This document shows, in pieces, positions 9,371 to 21,900 of a stretch of 64,000 nt of DNA. The stretch lies in NCBI RefSeq assembly GCF_022965805.1, contig NW_027331362.1, positions 176,044 to 240,043 of the forward strand, written 5' to 3'. The position numbers and the translations under genes were made by a program. The notes under the pieces are model-generated. The model saw only the letters and a list, made by a program, of their open reading frames with translations. It had not been told where the DNA came from and made no database searches. This DNA comes from Primulina eburnea (taxonomy: Eukaryota; Streptophyta; Magnoliopsida; Lamiales; Gesneriaceae). Positions within the stretch are counted from its first letter, which is position 1. Each line of letters begins with the position of its first letter.

Positions 9371-9987
9371 TAGTTAAATTTAGTCTATGGTTTTTTTTTT
9401 ATTTGATAGAAAACTATATTATATGAATGCATGGGAGGTGAAGAGTTGGGGAATACTTTTGAATAAAATATTGGCATGGCATGCCACTTTTTGGATCAAC
9501 TTTTTGCAACCCCAAGAGAACTCTTCCCTCCTCCATTCCACTCCATATGGCCGAAACTTCCATCCAAAAATTCTCTCAAGTTTTCTCCATTTTTGTGTTC
9601 TTCAATTGTTGAAGAATACACACACTTTTCTTTGAAAAATCCTCTTAGTTTTCTAGTGCAAATTAAGAGGGGATTTACCTAGTTAGTGGTGGGCCTTATT
9701 TTGAAGGAAAGTTTCAAGTTTTTGGAGGAGAGCTTGTAGATCTTCATGCCATTCAAGAGCTAAGGTGTTTACACCTTAGTTGGAGCCATAAAATCAATCC
9801 TTGTGATTGATAGGTAATTTTCTCAACACCCTATGCTTGAAAGTTGAGATTTTTGTATATGTTTGCACAACTAGTACATGGTGTTCAATTTTGAAAAATT
9901 TTTATACCAAAATTTCGTTTTTTTCATGTTTTGAAAACATTTTGTGCTTCCGTTGCGATTTTGAACACCGTATATCGATCCCTTTCA

Positions 9988-9992
9988 AGTTT
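9988..9992. repeat. Target-site duplication AGTTT (right copy, solo LTR)
   Basis: Matches 465-469; the satellite monomer interrupted at 469 resumes directly at 9993. Confidence 0.85.
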
Positions 9993-12900
9993 AGCCCATA
10001 AAGTAATCCAAAAATAGAATCCCTCCCCTTCTTAGTCCTAGGCAACCCCAAAATAAAGTGCATAGAAATGTCAATCCAAGTTCTTTTTAAGAATAGCACG
10101 CAAAAGTGTTCCCAAAGTTCTATTGACAACTTCAGTTTGTCCATCTGTTTGAGGATGACAAGTAGTAGATTACAACAATATTGAGCAAAGTTTAGCCCAT
10201 AAAGTAATCCAAAAATAGAATCCCTCCCTTCTTAGTCCTAGGTAACCCCAAAATAAAGTGCATAGAAATGTCAATCCAAGTTCTTTTTAAGAATAGCATG
10301 CAAAAGTGTTCCCAAAGTTCTATTTACAACTTCGGTTTGTCCATCTGTTTGAGGATGACAAGTAGTAGATTACAACAATATTGAGCAAAGTTTAGCCCAT
10401 AAAGTAATCCAAAAATAGAATCCCTCCCCTTCTTAGTCCTAGGCAACCCCAAAATAAAGTGCATAGAAATGTCAATCCAAGTTCTTTTAAGAATAGCACG
10501 CAAAATTGTTCCCAAAGTTCTATTGACAACTTCAGTTTGTCCATCTGTTTGAGGATGACAAGTAGTAGATTACAACAATATTGAGCAAAGTTTAGCCCAT
10601 AAAGTAATCCAAAAATAGAATCCCTCCCCTTCTTAGTCCTAGGCAACCCCAAAATAAAGTCCATAGAAATGTCAATCCAAGTTCTTTTAAGAATAGCACG
10701 CAAAAGTGTTCCCAAAGTTCTATTTACAACTTCAGTTTGTCCATCCGTTTGAGGATGACAAGTAGTAGATTACAACAATATTGAGCAAAGTTTAGCCCAT
10801 AAAGTAATCCAAAAATAGAATCCCTCCCCTTCTTAGTCCTAGGCAACCCCAAAATAAAGTGCATAGAAATGTCAATCCAAGTTCTTTTTAAGAATAGCAC
10901 GCAAAAGTGTTCCCAAAGTTCTATTGACAACTTCAGTTTGTCCATCCGTTTGAGGATGACAAGTAGTAGATTACAACAATATTGAGCAAAGTTTAGCCCA
11001 TAAAGTAATCCAAAAATAGAATCCCTCCCCTTCTTAGTCCTAGGCAACCCCAAAATAAAGTCCATAGAAATGTCAATCCAAGTTCTTTTAAGAATAGCAC
11101 GCAAAAGTGTTCCAAAGTTCTATTGACAACTTCAGTTTGTCCATCCGTTTGAGGATGACAAGTAGTAGATTACAACAATATTGAGCAAAGTTTAGCCCAT
11201 AAAGTAATCCAAAAATAGAATCCCTCCCCTTCTTAGTCCTAGGCAACCCAAAATAAAGTGCATAGAAATGTCAATCCAAGTTCTTTTAAGAATAGCACGC
11301 AAAAGTGTTCCCAAAGTTCTATTGACAACTTCAGTTTGTCCATCCGTTTGAGGATGACAAGTAGTAGATTACAACAATATTGAGCAAAGTTTAGCCCATA
11401 AAGTAATCCAAAAATAGAATCCCTCCCCTTCTTAGTCCTAGGCAACCCAAAATAAAGTGCATAGAAATGTCAATCCAAGTTCTTTTAAGAATAGCACGCA
11501 AAGTGTTCCCAAAGTTCTATTGACAACTTCAGTTTGTCCATCGTTTGAGGATGACAAGTAGTAGATTACAACAATATTGAGCAAAGTTTAGCCCATAAAG
11601 TAATCCAAAAATAGAATCCCTCCCCTTCTAGTCCTAGGCAACCCCAAAATAAAGTGCATAGAAATGTCAATCCAAGTTCTTTTAAGAATAGCACGCAAAA
11701 GTGTTCCCAAAGTTCTATTGACAACTTCAGTTTGTCCATCTGTTTGAGGATGACAAGTAGTAGATTACAACAATATTGAGCAAAGTTTAGCCCATAAAGT
11801 AATCCAAAAATAGAATCCTTTAAGAATAGCACGCAAAAGTGTTCCAAAGTTCTATTGACAACTTCAGTTTGTCCATCTGTTTGAGGATGACAAGTAGTAG
11901 ATTACAACAATATTGAGCAAAGTTTAGCCCATAAAGTAATCCAAAAATAGAATCCCTCCCCTTCTTAGTCCTAGGCAACCCCAAAATAAAGTGCATAGAA
12001 ATGTCAATCCAAGTTCTTTTAAGAATAGCACGCAAAAGTGTTCCCAAAGTTCTATTTACACTTCGTTTGTCCATCCGTTTGAGGATGACAAGTAGTAGAT
12101 TACAACAATATTGAGCAAAGTTTAGCCCATAAGTAATCCAAAAATAGAATCCCTCCCTTCTTAGTCCTAGGCAACCCCAAAATAAAGTCATAGAAATGTC
12201 AATCCAAGTTCTTTTTAAGAATAGCACGCAAAAGTGTTCCCAAAGTTCTATTTACAACTTCGGTTTGTCCATCCGTTTGAGGATGACAAGTAGTAGATTA
12301 CAACAATATTGAGCAAAGTTTAGCCATAAAGTAATCCAAAAATAGAATCCCTCCCCTTCTTAGTCCTAGGCAACCCCAAAATAAAGTGCATAGAAATGTC
12401 AATCCAAGTTCTTTTAAGAATAGCACGCAAAAGTGTTCCCAAAGTTCTATTGACAACTTCAGTTTGTCCATCTGTTTGAGGATGACAAGTAGTAGATTAC
12501 AACAATATTGAGCAAAGTTTAGCCCATAAAGTAATCCAAAAATAGAATCCCTCCCCTTCTTAGTCCTAGGCAACCCCAAAATAAAGTGCATAGAAATGTC
12601 AATCCAAGTTCTTTTTAAGAATAGCACGCAAAGTGTTCCCAAAGTTCTATTTACAACTTCAGGTTTGTCCATCTGTTTGAGGATGACAAGTAGTAGATTA
12701 CAACAATATTGAGCAAAGTTTAGCCCATAAAGTAATCCAAAAATAGAATCCCTCCCCTTCTTAGTCCTAGGCAACCCCAAAATAAAGTGCATAGAAATGT
12801 CAATCCAAGTTCTTTTAAGAATAGCACGCAAAAGTGTTCCCAAAGTTCTATTGACAACTTCAGTTTGTCCATCTGTTTGAGGATGACAAGTAGTAGATTA

Positions 12901-15900
12901 CAACAATATTGAGCAAAGTTTAGCCCATAAAGTAATCCAAAAATAGAATCCCTCCCCTTCTTAGTCCTAGGCAACCCCAAAATAAAGTCCATAGAAATGT
13001 CAATCCAAGTTCTTTTAAGAATAGCACGCAAAAGTGTTCCCAAAGTTCTATTTACAACTTCAGTTTGTCCATCCGTTTGAGGATGACAAGTAGTAGATTA
13101 CAACAATATTGAGCAAAGTTTAGCCCATAAAGTAATCCAAAATAGAATCCCTCCCCTTCTTAGTCCTAGGCAACCCCAAAATAAAGTGCATAGAAATGTC
13201 AATCCAAGTTCTTTTAAGAATAGCACGCAAAAGTGTTCCCAAAGTTCTATTGACAACTTCAGTTTGTCCATCCTGTTTGAGGATGACAAGTAGTAGATTA
13301 CAACAATATTGAGCAAAGTTTAGCCCATAAAGTAATCCAAAAATAGAATCCCTCCCCTTCTTAGTCCTAGGCAACCCCAAAATAAAGTGCATAGAAATGT
13401 CAATCCAAGTTCTTTTAAGAATAGCACGCAAAAGTGTTCCCAAAGTTCTATTTACAACTTCAGTTTGTCCATCCGTTTGAGGATGACAAGTAGTAGATTA
13501 CAACAATATTGAGCAAAGTTTAGCCCATAAAGTAATCCAAAAATAGAATCCCTCCCCTTCTTAGTCCTAGGCAACCCCAAAATAAAGTGCATAGAAATGT
13601 CAATCCAAGTTCTTTTAAGAATAGCACGCAAAAGTGTTCCCAAAGTTCTATTGACAACTTCAGTTTGTCCATCTGTTTGAGGATGACAAGTAGTAGATTA
13701 CAACAATATTGAGCAAAGTTTAGCCCATAAAGTAATCCAAAAATAGAATCCCTCCCCTTCTTAGTCCTAGGCAACCCCAAAATAAAGTGCATAGAAATGT
13801 CAATCCAAGTTCTTTTAAGAATAGCACGCAAAAGTGTTCCCAAAGTTCTATTTACAACTTCAGTTTGTCCATCTGTTTGAGGATGACAAGTAGTAGATTA
13901 CAACAATATTGAGCAAAGTTTAGCCCATAAAGTAATCCAAAAATAGAATCCCTCCCCTTCTTAGTCCTAGGCAACCCCAAAATAAAGTGCATAGAAATGT
14001 CAATCCAAGTTCTTTTAAGAATAGCACGCAAAAGTGTTCCCAAAGTTCTATTGACAACTTCAGTTTGTCCATCTGTTTGAGGATGACAAGTAGTAGATTA
14101 CAACAATATTGAGCAAAGTTTAGCCCATAAAGTAATCCAAAAATAGAATCCCTCCCCTTCTTAGTCCTAGGCAACCCCAAAATAAAGTCCATAGAAATGT
14201 CAATCCAAGTTCTTTTTAAGAATAGCACGCAAAAGTGTTCCAAAGTTCTATTGACAACTTCAGTTTGTCCATCCGTTTGAGGATGACAAGTAGTAGATTA
14301 CAACAATATTGAGCAAAGTTTAGCCCATAAAGTAATCCAAAAATAGAATCCCTCCCCTTCTTAGTCCTAGGCAACCCCAAAATAAAGTGCATAGAAATGT
14401 CAATCCAAGTTCTTTTAAGAATAGCACGCAAAAGTGTTCCAAAGTTCTATTGACAACTTCAGTTTGTCCATCCGTTTGAGGATGACAAGTAGTAGATTAC
14501 AACAATATTGAGCAAAGTTTAGCCCATAAAGTAATCCAAAAATAGAATCCCTCCCCTTCTTAGTCCTAGGCAACCCCAAAATAAAGTGCATAGAAATGTC
14601 AATCCAAGTTCTTTTAAGAATAGCACGCAAAAGTGTTCCAAAGTTCTATTGACAACTTCAGTTTGTCCATCTGTTTGAGGATGACAAGTAGTAGATTACA
14701 ACAATATTGAGCAAAGTTTAGCCCATAAAGTAATCCAAAAATAGAATCCCTCCCCTTCTTAGTCCTAGGCAACCCCAAAATAAAGTGCATAGAAATGTCA
14801 ATCCAAGTTCTTTTAAGAATAGCACGCAAAAGTGTTCCCAAAGTTCTATTGACAACTTCAGTTTGTCCATCTGTTTGAGGATGACAAGTAGTAGATTACA
14901 ACAATATTGAGCAAAGTTTAGCCCATAAAGTAATCCAAAAATAGAATCCCTCCCCTTCTTAGTCCTAGGCAACCCCAAAATAAAGTGCATAGAAATGTCA
15001 ATCCAAGTTCTTTTAAGAATAGCACGCAAAAGTGTTCCCAAAGTTCTATTTACAACTTCGGTTTGTCCATCTGTTTGAGGATGACAAGTAGTAGATTACA
15101 ACAATATTGAGCAAAGTTTAGCCCATAAAGTAATCCAAAAATAGAATCCCTCCCCTTCTTAGTCCTAGGCAACCCCAAAATAAAGTGCATAGAAATGTCA
15201 ATCCAAGTTCTTTTAAGAATAGCACGCAAAAGTGTTCCCAAAGTTCTATTGACAACTTCAGTTTGTCCATCTGTTTGAGGATGACAAGTAGTAGATTACA
15301 ACAATATTGAGCAAAGTTTAGCCCATAAAGTAATCCAAAAATAGAATCCCTCCCCTTCTTAGTCCTAGGCAACCCCAAAATAAAGTCCATAGAAATGTCA
15401 ATCCAAGTTCTTTTAAGAATAGCACGCAAAAGTGTTCCCAAAGTTCTATTTACAACTTCAGTTTGTCCATCCGTTTGAGGATGACAAGTAGTAGATTACA
15501 ACAATATTGAGCAAAGTTTAGCCCATAAAGTAATCCAAAAATAGAATCCCTCCCCTTCTTAGTCCTAGGCAACCCCAAAATAAAGTGCATAGAAATGTCA
15601 ATCCAAGTTCTTTTAAGAATAGCACGCAAAAGTGTTCCCAAAGTTCTATTGACAACTTCAGTTTGTCCATCCGTTTGAGGATGACAAGTAGTAGATTACA
15701 ACAATATTGAGCAAAGTTTAGCCCATAAAGTAATCCAAAAATAGAATCCCTCCCCTTCTTAGTCCTAGGCAACCCCAAAATAAAGTGCATAGAAATGTCA
15801 ATCCAAGTTCTTTTTAAGAATAGCACGCAAAAGTGTTCCCAAAGTTCTATTTACAACTTCAGTTTGTCCATCCGTTTGAGGATGACAAGTAGTAGATTAC

Positions 15901-18900
15901 AACAATATTGAGCAAAGTTTAGCCCATAAAGTAATCCAAAAATAGAATCCCTCCCTTCTTAGTCCTAGGCAACCCCAAAATAAAGTGCATAGAAATGTCA
16001 ATCCAAGTTCTTTTAAGAATAGCACGCAAAAGTGTTCCAAAGTTCTATTGACAACTTCAGTTTGTCCATCCGTTTGAGGATGACAAGTAGTAGATTACAA
16101 CAATATTGAGCAAAGTTTAGCCCATAAAGTAATCCAAAAATAGAATCCCTCCCCTTCTTAGTCCTAGGCAACCCCAAAATAAAGTGCATAGAAATGTCAA
16201 TCCAAGTTCTTTTTAAGAATAGCACGCAAAAGTGTTCCCAAAGTTCTATTGACAACTTCAGTTTGTCCATCTGTTTGAGGATGACAAGTAGTAGATTACA
16301 ACAATATTGAGCAAAGTTTAGCCCATAAAGTAATCCAAAAATAGAATCCCTCCCCTTCTTAGTCCTAGGCAACCCCAAAATAAAGTGCATAGAAATGTCA
16401 ATCCAAGTTCTTTTTAAGAATAGCACGCAAAAGTGTTCCCAAAGTTCTATTGACAACTTCAGTTTGTCCATCCGTTTGAGGATGACAAGTAGTAGATTAC
16501 AACAATATTGAGCAAAGTTTAGCCCATAAAGTAATCCAAAAATAGAATCCCTCCCTTCTTAGTCCTAGGCAACCCCAAAATAAAGTCATAGAAATGTCAA
16601 TCCAAGTTCTTTTAAGAATAGCACGCAAAAGTGTTCCCAAAGTTCTATTGACAACTTCAGTTTGTCCATCCGTTTGAGGATGACAAGTAGTAGATTACAA
16701 CAATATTGAGCAAAGTTTAGCCCATAAAGTAATCCAAAAATAGAATCCCTCCCCTTCTTAGTCCTAGGCAACCCCAAAATAAAGTGCATAGAAATGTCAA
16801 TCCAAGTTCTTTTAAGAATAGCACGCAAAAGTGTTCCCAAAGTTCTATTGACAACTTCAGTTTGTCCATCCGTTTGAGGATGACAAGTAGTAGATTACAA
16901 CAATATTGAGCAAAGTTTAGCCCATAAAGTAATCCAAAATAGAATCCCTCCCCTTCTTAGTCCTAGGCAACCCCAAAATAAAGTCCATAGAAATGTCAAT
17001 CCAAGTTCTTTTTAAGAATAGCACGCAAAAGTGTTCCCAAAGTTCTATTTACAACTTCAGTTTGTCCATCCGTTTGAGGATGACAAGTAGTAGATTACAA
17101 CAATATTGAGCAAAGTTTAGCCCATAAAGTAATCCAAAAATAGAATCCCTCCCCTTCTTAGTCCTAGGCAACCCCAAAATAAAGTGCATAGAAATGTCAA
17201 TCCAAGTTCTTTTAAGAATAGCACGCAAAAGTGTTCCCAAAGTTCTATTGACAACTTCAGTTTGTCCATCTGTTTGAGGATGACAAGTAGTAGATTACAA
17301 CAATATTGAGCAAAGTTTAGCCCATAAAGTAATCCAAAAATAGAATCCCTCCCCTTCTTAGTCCTAGGCAACCCCAAAATAAAGTGCATAGAAATGTCAA
17401 TCCAAGTTCTTTTAAGAATAGCACGCAAAAGTGTTCCCAAAGTTCTATTTACAACTTCAGTTTGTCCATCCGTTTGAGGATGACAAGTAGTAGATTACAA
17501 CAATATTGAGCAAAGTTTAGCCCATAAAGTAATCCAAAAATAGAATCCCTCCCCTTCTTAGTCCTAGGCAACCCCAAAATAAAGTGCATAGAAATGTCAA
17601 TCCAAGTTCTTTTAAGAATAGCACGCAAAAGTGTTCCCAAAGTTCTATTGACAACTTCAGTTTGTCCATCCGTTTGAGGATGACAAGTAGTAGATTACAA
17701 CAATATTGAGCAAAGTTTAGCCCATAAAGTAATCCAAAAATAGAATCCCTCCCTTCTTAGTCCTAGGCAACCCCAAAATAAAGTGCATAGAAATGTCAAT
17801 CCAAGTTCTTTTAAGAATAGCACGCAAAAGTGTTCCCAAAGTTCTATTGACAACTTCAGTTTGTCCATCCGTTTGAGGATGACAAGTAGTAGATTACAAC
17901 AATATTGAGCAAAGTTTAGCCCATAAAGTAATCCAAAAATAGAATCCCTCCCTTCTTAGTCCTAGGCAACCCCAAAATAAAGTGCATAGAAATGTCAATC
18001 CAAGTTCTTTTTAAGAATAGCACGCAAAAGTGTTCCCAAAGTTCTATTGACAACTTCAGTTTGTCCATCCGTTTGAGGATGACAAGTAGTAGATTACAAC
18101 AATATTGAGCAAAGTTTAGCCCATAAAGTAATCCAAAATAGAATCCCTCCCCTTCTTAGTCCTAGGCAACCCCAAAATAAAGTGCATAGAAATGTCAATC
18201 CAAGTTCTTTTAAGAATAGCACGCAAAAGTGTTCCCAAAGTTCTATTTACAACTTCAGTTTGTCCATCCGTTTGAGGATGACAAGTAGTAGATTACAACA
18301 ATATTGAGCAAAGTTTAGCCCATAAAGTAATCCAAAAATAGAATCCCTCCCCTTCTTAGTCCTAGGCAACCCCAAAATAAAGTGCATAGAAATGTCAATC
18401 CAAGTTCTTTTAAGAATAGCACGCAAAAGTGTTCCCAAAGTTCTATTGACAACTTCAGTTTGTCCATCCGTTTGAGGATGACAAGTAGTAGATTACAACA
18501 ATATTGAGCAAAGTTTAGCCCATAAAGTAATCCAAAAATAGAATCCCTCCCCTTCTTAGTCCTAGGCAACCCCAAAATAAAGTGCATAGAAATGTCAATC
18601 CAAGTTCTTTTAAGAATAGCACGCAAAAGTGTTCCCAAAGTTCTATTTACAACTTCAGTTTGTCCATCCGTTTGAGGATGACAAGTAGTAGATTACAACA
18701 ATATTGAGCAAAGTTTAGCCCATAAAGTAATCCAAAAATAGAATCCCTCCCCTTCTTAGTCCTAGGCAACCCCAAAATAAAGTGCATAGAAATGTCAATC
18801 CAAGTTCTTTTAAGAATAGCACGCAAAAGTGTTCCCAAAGTTCTATTGACAACTTCAGTTTGTCCATCTGTTTGAGGATGACAAGTAGTAGATTACAACA

Positions 18901-21900
18901 ATATTGAGCAAAGTTTAGCCCATAAAGTAATCCAAAAATAGAATCCCTCCCCTTCTTAGTCCTAGGCAACCCCAAAATAAAGTCCATAGAAATGTCAATC
19001 CAAGTTCTTTTTAAGAATAGCACGCAAAAGTGTTCCCAAAGTTCTATTGACAACTTCAGTTTGTCCATCCGTTTGAGGATGACAAGTAGTAGATTACAAC
19101 AATATTGAGCAAAGTTTAGCCCATAAAGTAATCCAAAAATAGAATCCCTCCCCTTCTTAGTCCTAGGCAACCCCAAAATAAAGTGCATAGAAATGTCAAT
19201 CCAAGTTCTTTTAAGAATAGCACGCAAAAGTGTTCCCAAAGTTCTATTGACAACTTCAGTTTGTCCATCCGTTTGAGGATGACAAGTAGTAGATTACAAC
19301 AATATTGAGCAAAGTTTAGCCCATAAAGTAATCCAAAATAGAATCCCTCCCTTCTTAGTCCTAGGCAACCCCAAAATAAAGTGCATAGAAATGTCAATCC
19401 AAGTTCTTTTTAAGAATAGCACGCAAAAGTGTTCCCAAAGTTCTATTTACAACTTCAGTTTGTCCATCCGTTTGAGGATGACAAGTAGTAGATTACAACA
19501 ATATTGAGCAAAGTTTAGCCCATAAAGTAATCCAAAAATAGAATCCCTCCCCTTCTTAGTCCTAGGCAACCCCAAAATAAAGTGCATAGAAATGTCAATC
19601 CAAGTTCTTTTTAAGAATAGCACGCAAAAGTGTTCCCAAAGTTCTATTGACAACTTCAGTTTGTCCATCTGTTTGAGGATGACAAGTAGTAGATTACACA
19701 ATATTGAGCAAAGTTTAGCCCATAAAGTAATCCAAAAATAGAATCCCTCCCCTTCTTAGTCCTAGGCAACCCCAAAATAAAGTGCATAGAAATGTCAATC
19801 CAAGTTCTTTTAAGAATAGCACGCAAAAGTGTTCCCAAAGTTCTATTGACAACTTCAGTTTGTCCATCCGTTTGAGGATGACAAGTAGTAGATTACAACA
19901 ATATTGAGCAAAGTTTAGCCCATAAAGTAATCCAAAAATAGAATCCCTCCCCTTCTTAGTCCTAGGCAACCCCAAAATAAAGTGCATAGAAATGTCAATC
20001 CAAGTTCTTTTAAGAATAGCACGCAAAAGTGTTCCCAAAGTTCTATTGACAACTTCAGTTTGTCCATCCGTTTGAGGATGACAAGTAGTAGATTACAACA
20101 ATATTGAGCAAAGTTTAGCCCATAAAGTAATCCAAAAATAGAATCCCTCCCCTTCTTAGTCCTAGGCAACCCCAAAATAAAGTGCATAGAAATGTCAATC
20201 CAAGTTCTTTTAAGAATAGCACGCAAAAGTGTTCCCAAAGTTCTATTGACAACTTCAGTTTGTCCATCCGTTTGAGGATGACAAGTAGTAGATTACAACA
20301 ATATTGAGCAAAGTTTAGCCCATAAAGTAATCCAAAAATAGAATCCCTCCCCTTCTTAGTCCTAGGCAACCCCAAAATAAAGTGCATAGAAATGTCAATC
20401 CAAGTTCTTTTTAAGAATAGCACGCAAAAGTGTTCCCAAAGTTCTATTGACAACTTCAGTTTGTCCATCCGTTTGAGGATGACAAGTAGTAGATTACAAC
20501 AATATTGAGCAAAGTTTAGCCCATAAAGTAATCCAAAAATAGAATCCCTCCCCTTCTTAGTCCTAGGCAACCCCAAAATAAAGTGCATAGAAATGTCAAT
20601 CCAAGTTCTTTTAAGAATAGCACGCAAAAGTGTTCCCAAAGTTCTATTTACAACTTCAGTTTGTCCATCCGTTTGAGGATGACAAGTAGTAGATTACAAC
20701 AATATTGAGCAAAGTTTAGCCCATAAAGTAATCCAAAAATAGAATCCCTCCCCTTCTTAGTCCTAGGCAACCCCAAAATAAAGTGCATAGAAATGTCAAT
20801 CCAAGTTCTTTTAAGAATAGCACGCAAAAGTGTTCCCAAAGTTCTATTGACAACTTCAGTTTGTCCATCTGTTTGAGGATGACAAGTAGTAGATTACAAC
20901 AATATTGAGCAAAGTTTAGCCCATAAAGTAATCCAAAATAGAATCCCTCCCCTTCTTAGTCCTAGGCAACCCCAAAATAAAGTGCATAGAAATGTCAATC
21001 CAAGTTCTTTTAAGAATAGCACGCAAAAGTGTTCCCAAAGTTCTATTTACAACTTCAGTTTGTCCATCCGTTTGAGGATGACAAGTAGTAGATTACAACA
21101 ATATTGAGCAAAGTTTAGCCCATAAAGTAATCCAAAAATAGAATCCCTCCCCTTCTTAGTCCTAGGCAACCCCAAAATAAAGTGCATAGAAATGTCAATC
21201 CAAGTTCTTTTAAGAATAGCACGCAAAAGTGTTCCCAAAGTTCTATTTACAACTTCAGTTTGTCCATCCGTTTGAGGATGACAAGTAGTAGATTACAACA
21301 ATATTGAGCAAAGTTTAGCCCATAAAGTAATCCAAAAATAGAATCCCTCCCCTTCTTAGTCCTAGGCAACCCCAAAATAAAGTCATAGAAATGTCAATCC
21401 AAGTTCTTTTTAAGAATAGCACGCAAAAGTGTTCCCAAAGTTCTATTGACAACTTCAGTTTGTCCATCCGTTTGAGGATGACAAGTAGTAGATTACAACA
21501 ATATTGAGCAAAGTTTAGCCCATAAAGTAATCCAAAAATAGAATCCCTCCCCTTCTTAGTCCTAGGCAACCCCAAAATAAAGTGCATAGAAATGTCAATC
21601 CAAGTTCTTTTAAGAATAGCACGCAAAAGTGTTCCCAAAGTTCTATTGACAACTTCAGTTTGTCCATCCGTTTGAGGATGACAAGTAGTAGATTACAACA
21701 ATATTGAGCAAAGTTTAGCCCATAAAGTAATCCAAAAATAGAATCCCTCCCCTTCTTAGTCCTAGGCAACCCCAAAATAAAGTGCATAGAAATGTCAATC
21801 CAAGTTCTTTTAAGAATAGCACGCAAAAGTGTTCCAAAGTTCTATTGACAACTTCAGTTTGTCCATCGTTTGAGGATGACAAGTAGTAGATTACAACAAT

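Larger units (their letters stand above)
8142..9987 (+). mobile_element. Solo LTR, 3' part
   Basis: Continuation of the element begun at 470; ends CCCTTTCA at 9987, followed by AGTTT. There is no coding capacity: the open frames here (8319-8543, 9387-9635, 9476-9682, 9807-10001) are short and show no known domain. The stretch 8142-8900 contains scattered larger inverted repeats (for example ATCGATTC near 8552 against GAATCGAT near 8590). 8918-9381 is a dense run of small stem-loops. 9390-9400 is a T run. 9400-9987 shows nothing recognisable. Functionally this is an orphan LTR that could still hold promoter or polyadenylation signals. Confidence 0.75.

Noticed and set aside
470..9987. Reading 470-9987 as one large autonomous retrotransposon
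   Set aside because: The coding sequence inside belongs to element 1, which has its own LTRs and GACAT duplications; the remaining 2,184 bp has no coding region or primer site.
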